Counted from the first letter of the stretch, positions 32,851 through 40,581 are shown. The stretch: DNA of 40,581 nt from Thermodesulfobacteriaceae bacterium UBA6232 (GCA_002441555.1 DJWK01000029.1:1-40581); one strand, 5' to 3'. Program-made: numbers and translations. The notes: generated by a model from the letters alone, not told the origin.

Positions 32851-33037
32851 AACTCTCCCCCTGGAAGCTATTTTAAAACACTTATAAGTACTGTTTTTTA
32901 ATAAAACAGCTTCCTAAAATATTTCAAGGATCTCTTTTCTAATTAAATTCTCGTTGATAGGGAGCCTATTTTAATTTTATCCTCTCACGAAGGACAAAGA
33001 TTTATCCTGTGAAAAATTAAAATATTGAATTTCCAAC

Positions 33038-33066
33038 TTGACAAAAAGGGGACTGCTAAGTAATTT
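33038..33066 (+). promoter_or_regulatory. Promoter of mtaD, predicted leaderless
   Basis: TTGACA (33038-33043), 17 bases, TAATTT (33061-33066), then eight bases to the ATG at 33075. No Shine-Dalgarno lies between. Confidence 0.6.
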
Positions 33067-33074
33067 TTTAAATT

Positions 33075-34409
33075 ATGAAAGGTAAGATTCTTACGGCAGA
33101 ATGGATTCTTTGTTGTGCTGAACTTCCTCCAATTAAAAATGGAGCCATTGTTATTGAAGGAAGTAAAATTATTGATGTTGGTCCGCAAGAAGAGATCATT
33201 CCCAAATTTCTCAATTATCAAGTAATAGATCTCAAACATAAGCTGATTTTTCCAGGGCTTGTTAATGCCCATACCCATGCTCCCATGAGTATTTTAAGGG
33301 GGATTGCAGAGGATCTTCCCCTTATGACCTGGTTAACGAAGTACATTTTTCCGGTAGAATCCCATCTCAGAAAGGAGTGGGTTTATTGGGGAACCAAACT
33401 ATCTCTTATAGAAATGATCAAATCAGGTATTACCCTTTTTTGTGATATGTATCTATTTGAGCCAGAAGTTATTCGCGCAACAGAAGAGGTTGGACTAAAA
33501 GCCCTTCTTGGAGAAGGACTTTTTGATTTTCCTTCCCCCGGGTATGGTCCTCTTGAAAAGGGGCTACAATTAACAGAGGAGCTTTTACAAGCCTTTGAGA
33601 GGCATAAAAAAATTAAAATAGCCGTATCTCCTCATACTCTATATACTTGTTCTCCCGAGACCATAAAAAAATGTCTCACCCTTGCTGAAAAATACGGAGC
33701 CCCTCTTCACATACATCTTGCTGAAAATAATGAAGAAATACGGGAGGTTCAAAAAAGATATGGAAAAAGGCCTGTTGAACTCCTTGATGAATTAGGCGGA
33801 CTTTCGGAAAATCTTCTTGCAGCTCATTGCGTAAAATTAAATGAAAGGGAAATTGAACTATTTTCTAAAAGAGGAGCAAAAATTGCTCATTGTCCCGAAA
33901 GTAATTTAAAATTGGGCTCAGGGATTGCGCCATTACCTGACTTTCTTAAAGCAGGAGTTATAGTTGGTCTTGGAACCGATGGACCTGCAAGTAACAATGA
34001 TCTTGATATCTTTTCAGAAATGAAAACAGCAGCCCTTATCCATAAAGGTCTTCAAGAAGATCCAACGGTGGTTACGGCAAAGGAAGTTTTTGCAATGGCA
34101 ACAGAATGGGGAGCAAAGGCCCTTTTTTTTAATGATACCGGAAAACTTCTTCCAGGCCACAAGGCCGATCTTTCAGTCTTAGATCTTAATCAACTTTCCC
34201 TTCAGCCAGATTACAATCCTCTTGCTCTGCTTGTATATAGTGCTAAAAGCGGGCTTGTTTCTGATGTAATGGTTGATGGTGAATTTATTATGAGAAATTA
34301 TCAACTAATCACCGTAAGGGAAGATTATGTTCGTGAAAGAATCCACGAGATTAAGGAGGAGATTCTCCTCATTTTAAAGAATAAATTCTCCTCATCTCTT
34401 GACAAATAA
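33075..34409 (+). CDS. mtaD: 5'-methylthioadenosine / S-adenosylhomocysteine deaminase
   Basis: An amidohydrolase of 444 residues. Metal and active-site motifs: NAHTHAPMSILRG (about 63-75), HIHLAENNEE, AAHCVKLNE, HCPESNLKLGSG and VGLGTDGPASNND with the catalytic Asp. These are those of MtaD-type enzymes that deaminate methylthioadenosine and SAH. Methylthioadenosine is the by-product of the speE reaction encoded 7 kb upstream. Related deaminases accept other substrates such as chlorohydrolase types, but the HLAEN and GTDGPASNND set favours MtaD. Transcription likely begins at the start codon. Confidence 0.9.
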   Translation: MKGKILTAEWILCCAELPPIKNGAIVIEGSKIIDVGPQEEIIPKFLNYQVIDLKHKLIFPGLVNAHTHAPMSILRGIAEDLPLMTWLTKYIFPVESHLRKEWVYWGTKLSLIEMIKSGITLFCDMYLFEPEVIRATEEVGLKALLGEGLFDFPSPGYGPLEKGLQLTEELLQAFERHKKIKIAVSPHTLYTCSPETIKKCLTLAEKYGAPLHIHLAENNEEIREVQKRYGKRPVELLDELGGLSENLLAAHCVKLNEREIELFSKRGAKIAHCPESNLKLGSGIAPLPDFLKAGVIVGLGTDGPASNNDLDIFSEMKTAALIHKGLQEDPTVVTAKEVFAMATEWGAKALFFNDTGKLLPGHKADLSVLDLNQLSLQPDYNPLALLVYSAKSGLVSDVMVDGEFIMRNYQLITVREDYVRERIHEIKEEILLILKNKFSSSLDK

Positions 34410-34466
34410 AATTTTTTAGGTTTTTTTAATCAAAAATTCACAAATCATATTTTTAGGAGGTGAACC

Positions 34467-36449
34467 ATGGCGGAAATTGAAGCTTTACTTAAAGAACAGA
34501 GAATTTTTTATCCCCCTCAAGAAGGGAAGGATCAGGCCTACATTAACAGTAAATTTCAATATGAAGAGATTTATGAGTATTCCATTAAGGATCCAGATGG
34601 TTTTTGGTCTGAACGAGCCAAGGAGCTTATAACCTGGTTTAAATACTGGGATAGAACATGTTATTGGGATTTTTACAAGCCCGAAATTAGGTTTTTTGAA
34701 GGCGGAAAATTGAATGCAGCCTATAACTGCCTTGACAGGCATCTTCTTAATCCTGATACCAAAAACAAGGCTGCCCTCATCTGGCAAGGTGAGCCTGATA
34801 AAGATGTGAGGGTCCTTACTTATCAGATGTTGCATGATGAGGTTTGCAGGTTTGCAAATATTTTAAAATCCTTTGGAGTTAAAAAGGGCGACAGAGTAGC
34901 CATTTATATGCCCATGATGCCTGAGGCTATAATTGCCATGCTTGCCTGTGCAAGAATTGGAGCTATTCATAGTGTGGTTTTTGGAGGATTTTCTGCAGAA
35001 GCTTTAAAATCAAGAATTCTTGATGCTGGGGCAAAGTTATTAATTACTGCTGATGGAACTTATCGTGGTGGTAGAAGAATTAACCTTCTTGCCAATGCAG
35101 AAACTGCGGTTTCTGAATGTGATTGTATTGAAAAATACATAGTGGTTAACCGCTTTGGAGATGAAATAATCCTTTCAGATGATAGAGGGGTCCTTTATGA
35201 GGATCTTTTAAAAAATAGGGATTTTGAAAAATATTGCCCTTGTGAAGAAATGGATGCCGAAGATATTCTCTTTATTCTTTATACTTCAGGTTCCACAGGG
35301 AAGCCCAAAGGAATCTTTCACACAACAGGAGGATATCTTGTTTATGCTGCCCACACCACCCAATGGGTCTTTGACTTAAAACCCGAGGATATTCTCTGGA
35401 CCACTGCCGATATTGGTTGGATTACCGGACATACCTATGTCGTTTACGGACCTCTTGCTCTCGGAGGCACAGTTTTCATTTACGAGGGGGTTCCCACCTA
35501 TCCTCACCCAGGAAGATGGTGGGAACTTGTTGATAGATATAAAGTAACTATCTTTTATACTGCTCCTACGGTTATTCGTGCTCTTATGAGAGAGGGAGAT
35601 GAATGGCCAGCTAAATATGATCTTTCCACTTTAAGAATTCTTGGAACTGTGGGAGAACCCATCAACCCTGAAGCCTGGATCTGGTATCACAAAAATGTAG
35701 GCAAAGGGAGAATCCCTATAGTTGATACCTGGTGGCAGACTGAAACCGGAGGCCATCTTATTTCTCCACTTCCTTACGCCATTCCTCAAAAACCTGGTTC
35801 TGCCACCTTACCTCTTCCTGGCATTGAACCTGTGATTTTAAGAGCTGATGGAACACCTGCTGATGTTAATGAAGGCGGTCATCTTTGTATGAAGAGAGCT
35901 TGGCCCGGAATGGCAAGAGGTGTATGGGGTGATCCAGAAAGGTTTAAAGAAATTTATTTTAGCAGATTTCCAGGATATTATCTTACAGGAGATGGCGCCC
36001 GTGTAGATGAAGATGGATACTTCTGGATTATGGGAAGACTTGATGATGTTATCAATGTTTCAGGACACCGTATTGGAACCATGGAGCTTGAGTCTGCCTT
36101 TGTGGCCCATCCAGCAGTGGCAGAAGCAGCTGTGGTTGGAATGCCCCATGAGGTAAAAGGAGAGGCCATCTATGCTTACATTGTTCTTAAAGAAGGCTAT
36201 GAACCCTCGGAAGAGTTGAGAAAAAAGCTTATTCAACATATTAGAAAGGAAATCGGTCCAGTCGCTACTCCTGATGTTATTCAATTTGTTAGCGGTCTTC
36301 CCAAAACAAGATCCGGTAAAATTATGAGAAGAATCTTGAGAAAGATTGCAGCCGGTATATATGATGATCTCGGAGATACCACAACTCTTGCTGATCCAGC
36401 TGTGGTTGAAGAAATCATCCAGGGAAGAAAGGCTCTTTTTGGAAAATAA
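34467..36449 (+). CDS. acs: Acetyl-CoA synthetase (AMP-forming)
   Basis: It converts acetate, ATP and CoA to acetyl-CoA via acetyl-AMP. The 660-residue length is standard. Motifs: YTSGSTGKPKGIFHTTGGY (P-loop), TADIGWITGHTYVVYGPL, DTWWQTETGGH, YLTGDGARVDEDGYFWIMGR, and the acetylation-site Lys618 in RSGKIMRRILRK. A strong AGGAGGTG precedes the ATG. An intrinsic terminator follows, so it is transcribed as its own unit or with mtaD (57 bases upstream). Confidence 0.97.
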   Translation: MAEIEALLKEQRIFYPPQEGKDQAYINSKFQYEEIYEYSIKDPDGFWSERAKELITWFKYWDRTCYWDFYKPEIRFFEGGKLNAAYNCLDRHLLNPDTKNKAALIWQGEPDKDVRVLTYQMLHDEVCRFANILKSFGVKKGDRVAIYMPMMPEAIIAMLACARIGAIHSVVFGGFSAEALKSRILDAGAKLLITADGTYRGGRRINLLANAETAVSECDCIEKYIVVNRFGDEIILSDDRGVLYEDLLKNRDFEKYCPCEEMDAEDILFILYTSGSTGKPKGIFHTTGGYLVYAAHTTQWVFDLKPEDILWTTADIGWITGHTYVVYGPLALGGTVFIYEGVPTYPHPGRWWELVDRYKVTIFYTAPTVIRALMREGDEWPAKYDLSTLRILGTVGEPINPEAWIWYHKNVGKGRIPIVDTWWQTETGGHLISPLPYAIPQKPGSATLPLPGIEPVILRADGTPADVNEGGHLCMKRAWPGMARGVWGDPERFKEIYFSRFPGYYLTGDGARVDEDGYFWIMGRLDDVINVSGHRIGTMELESAFVAHPAVAEAAVVGMPHEVKGEAIYAYIVLKEGYEPSEELRKKLIQHIRKEIGPVATPDVIQFVSGLPKTRSGKIMRRILRKIAAGIYDDLGDTTTLADPAVVEEIIQGRKALFGK

Positions 36450-36468
36450 TTAACTGTTTCTGTTGATT

Positions 36469-36500
36469 AAAGGGGCCTTTTTGGCCCCTTTTTTATTTTT
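36469..36500 (+). terminator. Intrinsic terminator after acs
   Basis: AAAGGGGCC (36469-36477), loop of five T, GGCCCCTTT (36483-36491): a 9-bp perfect stem ending in TTTTTTATTTTT. Confidence 0.9.
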
Positions 36501-36511
36501 ATAGCTTATAG

Positions 36512-37672
36512 ATGAAAGATTTTGAATTTTACTTTCCCACAAGACTTATCTTCGGAAAAGAAAGTCTCAAAAAATTTTCTGAGGACCTTTCGAGCTTTGG
36601 GAAAAAAGTTTTATTTGTATATGGAAAAACTCACTTAAAAAAAAGCGGGCTTTATGAATTTATTCTTAAAGCCTTAAAAGACCGGGGCATAAAAGTAACA
36701 GAATTTGGAGGAATAAAACCCAATCCCCCATTAAGTCAAGTCTTACAGGGAATTAAATTTGCAAGAACAGAAAATCCTGACTTTATTCTTGCAGTTGGTG
36801 GTGGAAGTGTAATTGATGCAGCCAAGGCCATAGCTTGTGGATATTACTATGAAGGAAATCTATGGGAACTCTTTGAAAGAAAAGGAACTCCTGAAAAGGC
36901 TCTCCCTGTGATTGCCATTCCAACTATTTCTGGCACAGGTTCCGAAGCCAATGATGTTACAGTTATTGTAAATGAGGAAAAGAGAATAAAATTGAGTCTT
37001 AGAGCACCTTGTCTCTTTCCTAAAGCTTCCTATTTAGATCCAACCTTAACTTTTACCGTTCCCTCCAATTATACAGCTTATGGAATTATGGATGCCTTCT
37101 CCCATCTCTTTGAATTCTTTCATTTCCGTTTGCATCACGAAGATAATATCTGTGAGGATTTGCTTGTAAATTTTATGCGAAGACTCCTAAAAGAAGGGAG
37201 AATAGCTTATGCCGAGCCCTCGAATTACTCTTCTCGGGCTCAGATTATGTGGATTTCTGCTCTTGCTCTTTCTCCATTTATAAGGGCAGGTCTTTCCGCT
37301 TATAGATTTTTTCTTCACTCCCTTGAGCACCCCTTGAGCGGAGCTTTTGATCTACCTCATGGATTGGGTCTAACTATTCTTATGAGGGCATATTTGAAAA
37401 GATTTGGACATCATGCTTTAGTTAGAAAGTTCTATCAAAGAGTCTTTGAAATCCCTGAGGGGAAGGATTTTTCCAAAAGGGGGCTTAAAGCCTTTGATGA
37501 ACTTCTTGAATATTTTAAATTACCAAAGTTTTTAAAGGAGTGTGGCATAAAAAGAGAGGACCTTCCCTTTCTTGTTGAAAGGGCCTGCGAGATACTTTTT
37601 ATCTGGAAAGCAGAAAAGGAATTTAAAAAAGAGACCGTTCAGGAAATTTATGAATTAGCCTTTGAGGGCTAA
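36512..37672 (+). CDS. Iron-containing alcohol dehydrogenase
   Basis: A group III alcohol dehydrogenase of 386 residues, closest in style to BdhA/YqhD-like NAD(P)H butanol dehydrogenases. The nucleotide-binding GGGSVIDAAKAIA (about 95-107) is followed by TISGTGSEAND, and the metal ligands Asp and His are in IMDAFSHLFE, with further His in HSLEHPLSG and DLPHGLGL. The substrate is unknown; short aldehydes or alcohols are likely. It starts directly after the acs terminator with no ribosome site, and the tail meets the reductase gene in a 4-base convergent overlap. Confidence 0.92.
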   Translation: MKDFEFYFPTRLIFGKESLKKFSEDLSSFGKKVLFVYGKTHLKKSGLYEFILKALKDRGIKVTEFGGIKPNPPLSQVLQGIKFARTENPDFILAVGGGSVIDAAKAIACGYYYEGNLWELFERKGTPEKALPVIAIPTISGTGSEANDVTVIVNEEKRIKLSLRAPCLFPKASYLDPTLTFTVPSNYTAYGIMDAFSHLFEFFHFRLHHEDNICEDLLVNFMRRLLKEGRIAYAEPSNYSSRAQIMWISALALSPFIRAGLSAYRFFLHSLEHPLSGAFDLPHGLGLTILMRAYLKRFGHHALVRKFYQRVFEIPEGKDFSKRGLKAFDELLEYFKLPKFLKECGIKREDLPFLVERACEILFIWKAEKEFKKETVQEIYELAFEG

Positions 37673-38334
37673 GTTTTAATTGTCTTCCATTCGGTAATGA
37701 GGAAATTGTCAATAACAAAGTGATTTACAATTTGAAATTGCATGAGTTTTTTTAGACTTTTAAAACCTTCACCTCCCACAAGAGTTGGAACATTTTCTCC
37801 GCCTATAACCACAGGAAGATGAATAATTCTTAGCTCATCAACAAAACCCAGGCGCACAAACTCCCAATTTATGGAAGCTCCTCCCTCAACCATAAGCTTT
37901 TTTATTCCCCTTTCATAAAGCATGGGAAGAAGCTTATTAAAATCAACGAGTTCTTCTCCTGCATAGATAACCTCTGCCCCGAGTTCTTTAATTTTTTCAA
38001 CCCTTTCTTTTGGTGCTCTTTCAGTAGTTACAATGATGGTTTTGGCATCCTTTGAAAAGATATTGGCGTGATAGGGCACATTAGCAGTGGAACAGGGAAT
38101 AATCCTTACGGGATTTTTTCCCTCAACATAGCGAACTGTAAGGCTTGGGTCATCAGTTCTTACGGTTTCGCAACCCACCATAATACCATCCACCTGAGCC
38201 CTGATACTGTGAAGATATTTGTAAACTTCCTTGGTCATAATACTCATAAGTTCCTTGGAGGAGGCACCCCTATAGAGGGTAAGCTTTCCGTCCAATGTGA
38301 CCTCTGAAACGATTATTACATAGGGTCTATTCAT
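37669..38334 (-). CDS. RibD C-terminal-like reductase, probably 2,5-diamino-6-ribosylamino-pyrimidinone phosphate reductase (archaeal/fungal type)
   Basis: A single-domain 221-residue reductase of the RibD-C/DHFR-like fold: RPYVIIVSEVTLDGKLTLY at the N-terminus, VDGIMVGCETVRTDDPSLTVR with the conserved TVRTDDP, then MVEGGASINWEF and VIGGENVPTLVGG. Standalone forms of this kind act before deamination in the riboflavin pathways of archaea and fungi, while most bacteria use RibD with a fused deaminase. I start at the ATG at 38334, preceded by AAGGTGG and overlapping the upstream stop by eight bases. Its partner RibBA is encoded at 9.6-10.8 kb. Confidence 0.8.
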   Translation of the reverse strand: MNRPYVIIVSEVTLDGKLTLYRGASSKELMSIMTKEVYKYLHSIRAQVDGIMVGCETVRTDDPSLTVRYVEGKNPVRIIPCSTANVPYHANIFSKDAKTIIVTTERAPKERVEKIKELGAEVIYAGEELVDFNKLLPMLYERGIKKLMVEGGASINWEFVRLGFVDELRIIHLPVVIGGENVPTLVGGEGFKSLKKLMQFQIVNHFVIDNFLITEWKTIKT

Positions 38335-38953
38335 CTTCCACCTTCCCATAGTTTTTGTATAAATAAAGAATTCTTTGAAGCAAGGAAATAGCAGTTAAAA
38401 GGGTTATAATTTTTATTCCCGCGGAAAGGCCGAAAGGCAAGTTAGCCTTTTCAAAAAGGGTGAACATAAGAAGAGTAAAGTGAGTTTCTGGTCTTCCGAA
38501 AAAGCCAATGCCTTCAAGGGGATCAAGAATTTTTCCTTTTGAGCGATTTTGATAGCCTATTTCAGCATAAGCAACTGGTTTTATAAAGGAGTGCAAAAGA
38601 GAGAGGGTTACGGAAAAGGTAGCCCAAACAGGTCCTGCATAAAAATATCCAACAGTTCCCAGAACAAGGCCATCCACCCATTTATCAGCTATCCAGTCAA
38701 AGACAGCACCAAACTTGGTTTGTCTTCCAGAAAGGCGGGCTACAGCTCCGTCTGCAAGATCAAAAAGACCAGAAAACAAAAGCAAAAAGAAAGCAGAAAG
38801 TAAATGGTCGTAATAATAAGCAAGAGCTGAAGCCGTTCCAAGAATAAAGGAGGTTAGAGTTATAATATTGGGTGGTGCCTGTAACCAGAATAAGAGATAA
38901 GCCAAAGGAAGATAGAATTTTTGTAAAACCTCTCTTTTCCCTGTAAGATTCAT
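38327..38953 (-). CDS. CDP-alcohol phosphatidyltransferase family protein
   Basis: An integral membrane phospholipid or phosphoinositol transferase of 208 residues, about six helices. The catalytic CDP-OH motif D-G-x2-A-R-x8-G-x3-D-x3-D is complete (ADGAVARLSGRQTKFGAVFD, then W-I-A-D). The alcohol acceptor cannot be told: phosphatidylglycerophosphate, phosphatidylinositol or di-myo-inositol phosphate synthesis are all possible, the last being common in hyperthermophiles. It is coupled to the downstream reductase by an 8-base overlap, though no functional link is obvious. Confidence 0.85.
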   Translation of the reverse strand: MNLTGKREVLQKFYLPLAYLLFWLQAPPNIITLTSFILGTASALAYYYDHLLSAFFLLLFSGLFDLADGAVARLSGRQTKFGAVFDWIADKWVDGLVLGTVGYFYAGPVWATFSVTLSLLHSFIKPVAYAEIGYQNRSKGKILDPLEGIGFFGRPETHFTLLMFTLFEKANLPFGLSAGIKIITLLTAISLLQRILYLYKNYGKVEDE

Positions 38954-39197
38954 AACTTTCTAATTTAAAGGATGATCTTCTTTAAGTCAAGAAAAGTTTT
39001 TAATAGATTTTGAGGTTTGACACCGAGATTTTTAACAGTAAATGATAGATAAAGTTGAGTCAGGTCCTGCCTTATATAGAACCCTTAAATCTTCTTAATT
39101 TTCATTTATTGATATAAAGGAGATAAGCCTTTTAATACTGAAATAGCCTATGTCATCCTTAAAGTGCTCAAGGAAAAAAATCTTTCTATTGAAAATG
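38954..39197. other. Non-coding stretch upstream of the IS110 remnant
   Basis: I see no supportable gene. A TTGACA stands near 39016 without a clear -10. A short open plus-strand stretch around 39117-39268 (reading PFNTEIAYVILKVLKEKN) has no start and overlaps the transposase remnant on the other strand, so I do not call it. Together with the remnant this is the only non-coding region over 300 bases (38954-39783). Confidence 0.4.
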
Positions 39198-39602
39198 TCA
39201 AAGCTGCAGAGCAACAATTAAAGCTTTTACTTTTTCTTGAGAGATGGGTTTTTGTTTCAAAGAGATAGATTTCTTATTTTTGAGTGCAAAGGAAGTGATG
39301 GTATAAGCATCCTTTGAATCGGTTTTGGAAGGACTGGTGGTGGAAATGAATTGATAAAATCTGTAGGTGAATTTGGGATTGATAATGAAGGGATAGAGGT
39401 TGTTATTGATAAGGAAAGAGTCAAGGGGGATATAGTAGCGAGCAGAGGATTCGAGAGGGATAAGGGGATTTGGGAAGGAAGAGAGAATAGAAAGAAAGGC
39501 TTGGAAGCCTTCAAGGGTTGAGGGGGAGAGCCTTTTTGAAGGATTTGGGCCTTTTCATTTTTCTACATGGCAGGGGCTTTTTGCCCAACCAACTACACTA
39601 CA
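39198..39602 (-). pseudogene. Remnant of an IS110-family (DEDD) transposase
   Basis: In the minus-strand frame that ends at the TGA at 39200-39198, the translation reads like the N-terminal half of an IS110 transposase. In order: VGWAKSPCHV near 39590 (equivalent of the GIDWAK start, catalytic Asp lost), an in-frame TGA (39557-39555), TLEGFQAFLSIL, LESSARYYIPLDSFL (the Glu of the DEDD set), FIINPKFTYRF, and SKTDSKDAYTIT (the KTDxxDA pair). The frame then ends prematurely; the C-terminal half with the serine motif is absent. No ATG opens the frame, so start-based ORF calling misses it. It is a decayed copy lying just upstream of the tRNA-tuf operon. Confidence 0.75.
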
Positions 39603-39665
39603 TTATAAACTAAAAAATTGCAGGAGGAAGACATCCAAACCTTTGGGAATATAATTGAGTTATAT

Positions 39666-39717
39666 AAAAAGGTTTTGCAAGAAGTTTTCAAAAACCTTTT
39701 TCAAATTTTAAATTTGA
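39666..39717. repeat. Perfect 11-bp hairpin followed by an A+T palindrome
   Basis: AAAAAGGTTTT (39666-39676) and AAAACCTTTTT (39691-39701) form a perfect 11-bp stem with a 14-base loop. It shares its last T with a 17-base palindrome (TCAAATTT, T, AAATTTGA, 39701-39717). It lies between the IS110 remnant and the tRNA promoter. Confidence 0.6.
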
Positions 39718-39740
39718 ATTCACAGAGTTGAAGGTCTCCC

Positions 39741-39768
39741 TTGACAAAAATTTAAAATAAGTTAATTT
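39741..39768 (+). promoter_or_regulatory. Promoter of the tRNA-Tyr/Gly/Thr-tuf operon
   Basis: TTGACA (39741-39746), 16 bases, TAATTT (39763-39768), 15 bases before tRNA-Tyr. Confidence 0.6.
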
Positions 39769-39783
39769 TAAGAATACCAGATT

Positions 39784-39867
39784 GGAGGGGTACCCGAGTG
39801 GCCAAAGGGGCCGGGCTGTAAACCCGGTGGCGTGAGGCCTTCGGAGGTTCAAATCCTCCCCCCTCCA
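39784..39867 (+). tRNA. tRNA-Tyr (GTA)
   Basis: A class II tRNA with long variable arm: acceptor GGAGGGG/CCCCTCC, anticodon stem CGGGC/ACCCG region with anticodon GTA, T-loop TTCAAAT, discriminator A. CCA is not encoded. Confidence 0.95.
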
Positions 39868-39884
39868 CTTTTAATGGAAATTAA

Positions 39885-39956
39885 GCGGGCGTAGCTCAAT
39901 GGTAGAGCATCAGCCTTCCAAGCTGAGGGTTGCGGGTTCGAGTCCCGTCGCCCGCT
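39885..39956 (+). tRNA. tRNA-Gly (TCC)
   Basis: Acceptor GCGGGCG/CGCCCGC, anticodon loop CTTCCAA (anticodon TCC), T-loop TTCGAGT, discriminator T as usual for bacterial tRNA-Gly. CCA is not encoded. Confidence 0.95.
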
Positions 39957-39976
39957 TTTTAAAAGAATTTTATTAA

Positions 39977-40052
<76 letters not shown>

Positions 40053-40085
40053 TTTTTATATTTTTGAAATAGAAGGGGGAGTGAA

Positions 40086-40581
40086 ATGGCAAAGCAGAAG
40101 TTTGAGCGTAAAAAGCCGCATTTGAATGTGGGAACCATTGGGCATATTGACCATGGAAAGACTACTTTGACAAGTGCCATGACAAGGGTTTTATCCACAA
40201 AGGGGTGGGCAAACTGGATACCCTTTGATCAGATTGATAAGGCCCCTGAGGAGAAGGCCCGTGGAATAACCATTCAGCTTGCACATGTGGAATATGAGAG
40301 TGAGAAGAGGCATTATGCCCATATAGATTGTCCTGGGCATGCTGACTATATTAAGAACATGATAACAGGGGCAGCTCAGATGGACGGAGCGATTCTTGTT
40401 GTAGCAGCAACAGATGGGCCTATGCCTCAGACGAGGGAGCATGTGCTTCTTGCGAGGCAGGTTAATGTTCCTGCGATGGTGGTGTTTATGAACAAGATTG
40501 ATATGGTGGATGATCCAGAGTTACTTGATCTTGTTGAGCTTGAGGTGAGGGAGTTGCTTAGCAAGTATGGATTTCCTGGGG
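40086..40581 (+). CDS. tuf: Elongation factor Tu, 5' part (cut by the window end)
   Basis: EF-Tu delivers aminoacyl-tRNA to the ribosome. The 165 visible residues cover the G domain: GHIDHGKTTLT (G1, with Ile where most bacteria have Val), switch I ending ARGITIQLAHVEYES, DCPGHADYI (G3) and MNKIDM (G4). The QLAHVEYES and RQVNVPAMVVFMNK wording differs from the commonest bacterial form (ISTAHVEYET) and resembles EF-Tu of some deep-branching or green non-sulfur bacteria as far as I recall. GGGGGAG precedes the ATG. It is co-transcribed with the three tRNAs. The frame is open to the end of the window. Confidence 0.97.
   Translation, partial: MAKQKFERKKPHLNVGTIGHIDHGKTTLTSAMTRVLSTKGWANWIPFDQIDKAPEEKARGITIQLAHVEYESEKRHYAHIDCPGHADYIKNMITGAAQMDGAILVVAATDGPMPQTREHVLLARQVNVPAMVVFMNKIDMVDDPELLDLVELEVRELLSKYGFPG

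Noticed and set aside
39117..39268. Plus-strand open stretch reading PFNTEIAYVILKVLKEKN
   Set aside because: No start codon or ribosome site, overlaps the transposase remnant, and matches no family I know.
39257..39514. Minus-strand 85-residue open frame rich in Ser/Pro/Leu
   Set aside because: It is the wrong-frame shadow of the IS110 transposase remnant; the meaningful translation is in another minus frame of the same region.

Overview
The window is A+T-rich bacterial chromosome with tightly packed genes. Many genes overlap by 4-80 bases, both head-to-tail and tail-to-tail. The gene set points to an anaerobic thermophile or hyperthermophile: it has a full-length reverse gyrase, a MetF fused to a MetV-type zinc/Fe-S domain (methyl branch of the Wood-Ljungdahl pathway), a giant tandem-ATPase benzoyl-CoA/2-hydroxyacyl-CoA dehydratase activator protein, class I fumarase, AMP-forming acetyl-CoA synthetase and a bacteriohemerythrin. 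Thermodesulfobacteriota (Thermodesulfobacterium/Caldimicrobium-like) is my inference from this set and has not been tested by search. Both ends cut through genes (yifB at the left, tuf at the right). Since tuf is often duplicated, this may be a whole contig.

Layout. 1-3.0 kb (minus): a broken yifB and the membrane half of the F-type ATP synthase (atpZ, atpI, atpB, atpE); the F1 genes are absent. 3.1-7.4 kb (minus): the 1409-residue dehydratase activator family protein. 7.4-8.8 kb (plus): bacteriohemerythrin, tRNA-Ala, a small unknown ORF and an iron-sulfur flavoprotein. 8.8-13.7 kb: thiE, ribBA, metF-metV and an RlmD/RumA-type RNA methyltransferase. 13.6-17.4 kb: trmJ behind tRNA-Phe, tRNA-Val, tRNA-Arg, a YkgJ-type cysteine cluster protein, a LysR regulator and rsmE. 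17.5-24.3 kb: reverse gyrase, a CcsB/ResC-like cytochrome c assembly protein, a CBS-domain protein, a DEAD-box helicase with a structured leader, and a GYD protein. 24.5-26.5 kb (plus): tRNA-Pro, a degenerate speD, speE and rsmD. 26.5-30.1 kb (minus): cysteine desulfurase, NagZ-like glycosidase, fumarase alpha and a lipoprotein. 30.3-38.9 kb: DUF3786 and DUF202 proteins, rlmH and proC, mtaD, acs, an iron alcohol dehydrogenase, a RibD-C-like reductase and a CDP-alcohol phosphatidyltransferase. 38.95-40.58 kb: a decayed IS110-family transposase, then the classical tRNA-Tyr/Gly/Thr-tuf operon.

How the genes connect. SpeE and MtaD bracket polyamine synthesis and methylthioadenosine disposal. MetF-MetV and Acs feed C1/acetyl-CoA metabolism. 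RibBA and the RibD-C-like reductase belong to riboflavin synthesis. Several RNA-modification enzymes (RlmD-like, TrmJ, RsmE, RsmD, RlmH) and a DEAD-box helicase serve ribosome and tRNA maturation.

Most worth a second look: a SpeD whose pyruvoyl-forming serine is replaced by alanine yet is translationally coupled to speE; a leader RNA before the DEAD-box helicase in which one CCTCC can pair with either an upstream arm or the Shine-Dalgarno site; a repeated leaderless-gene pattern; a reverse gyrase without the second zinc finger; and the IS110 remnant, which lies in a frame that no start-based ORF call would reveal.
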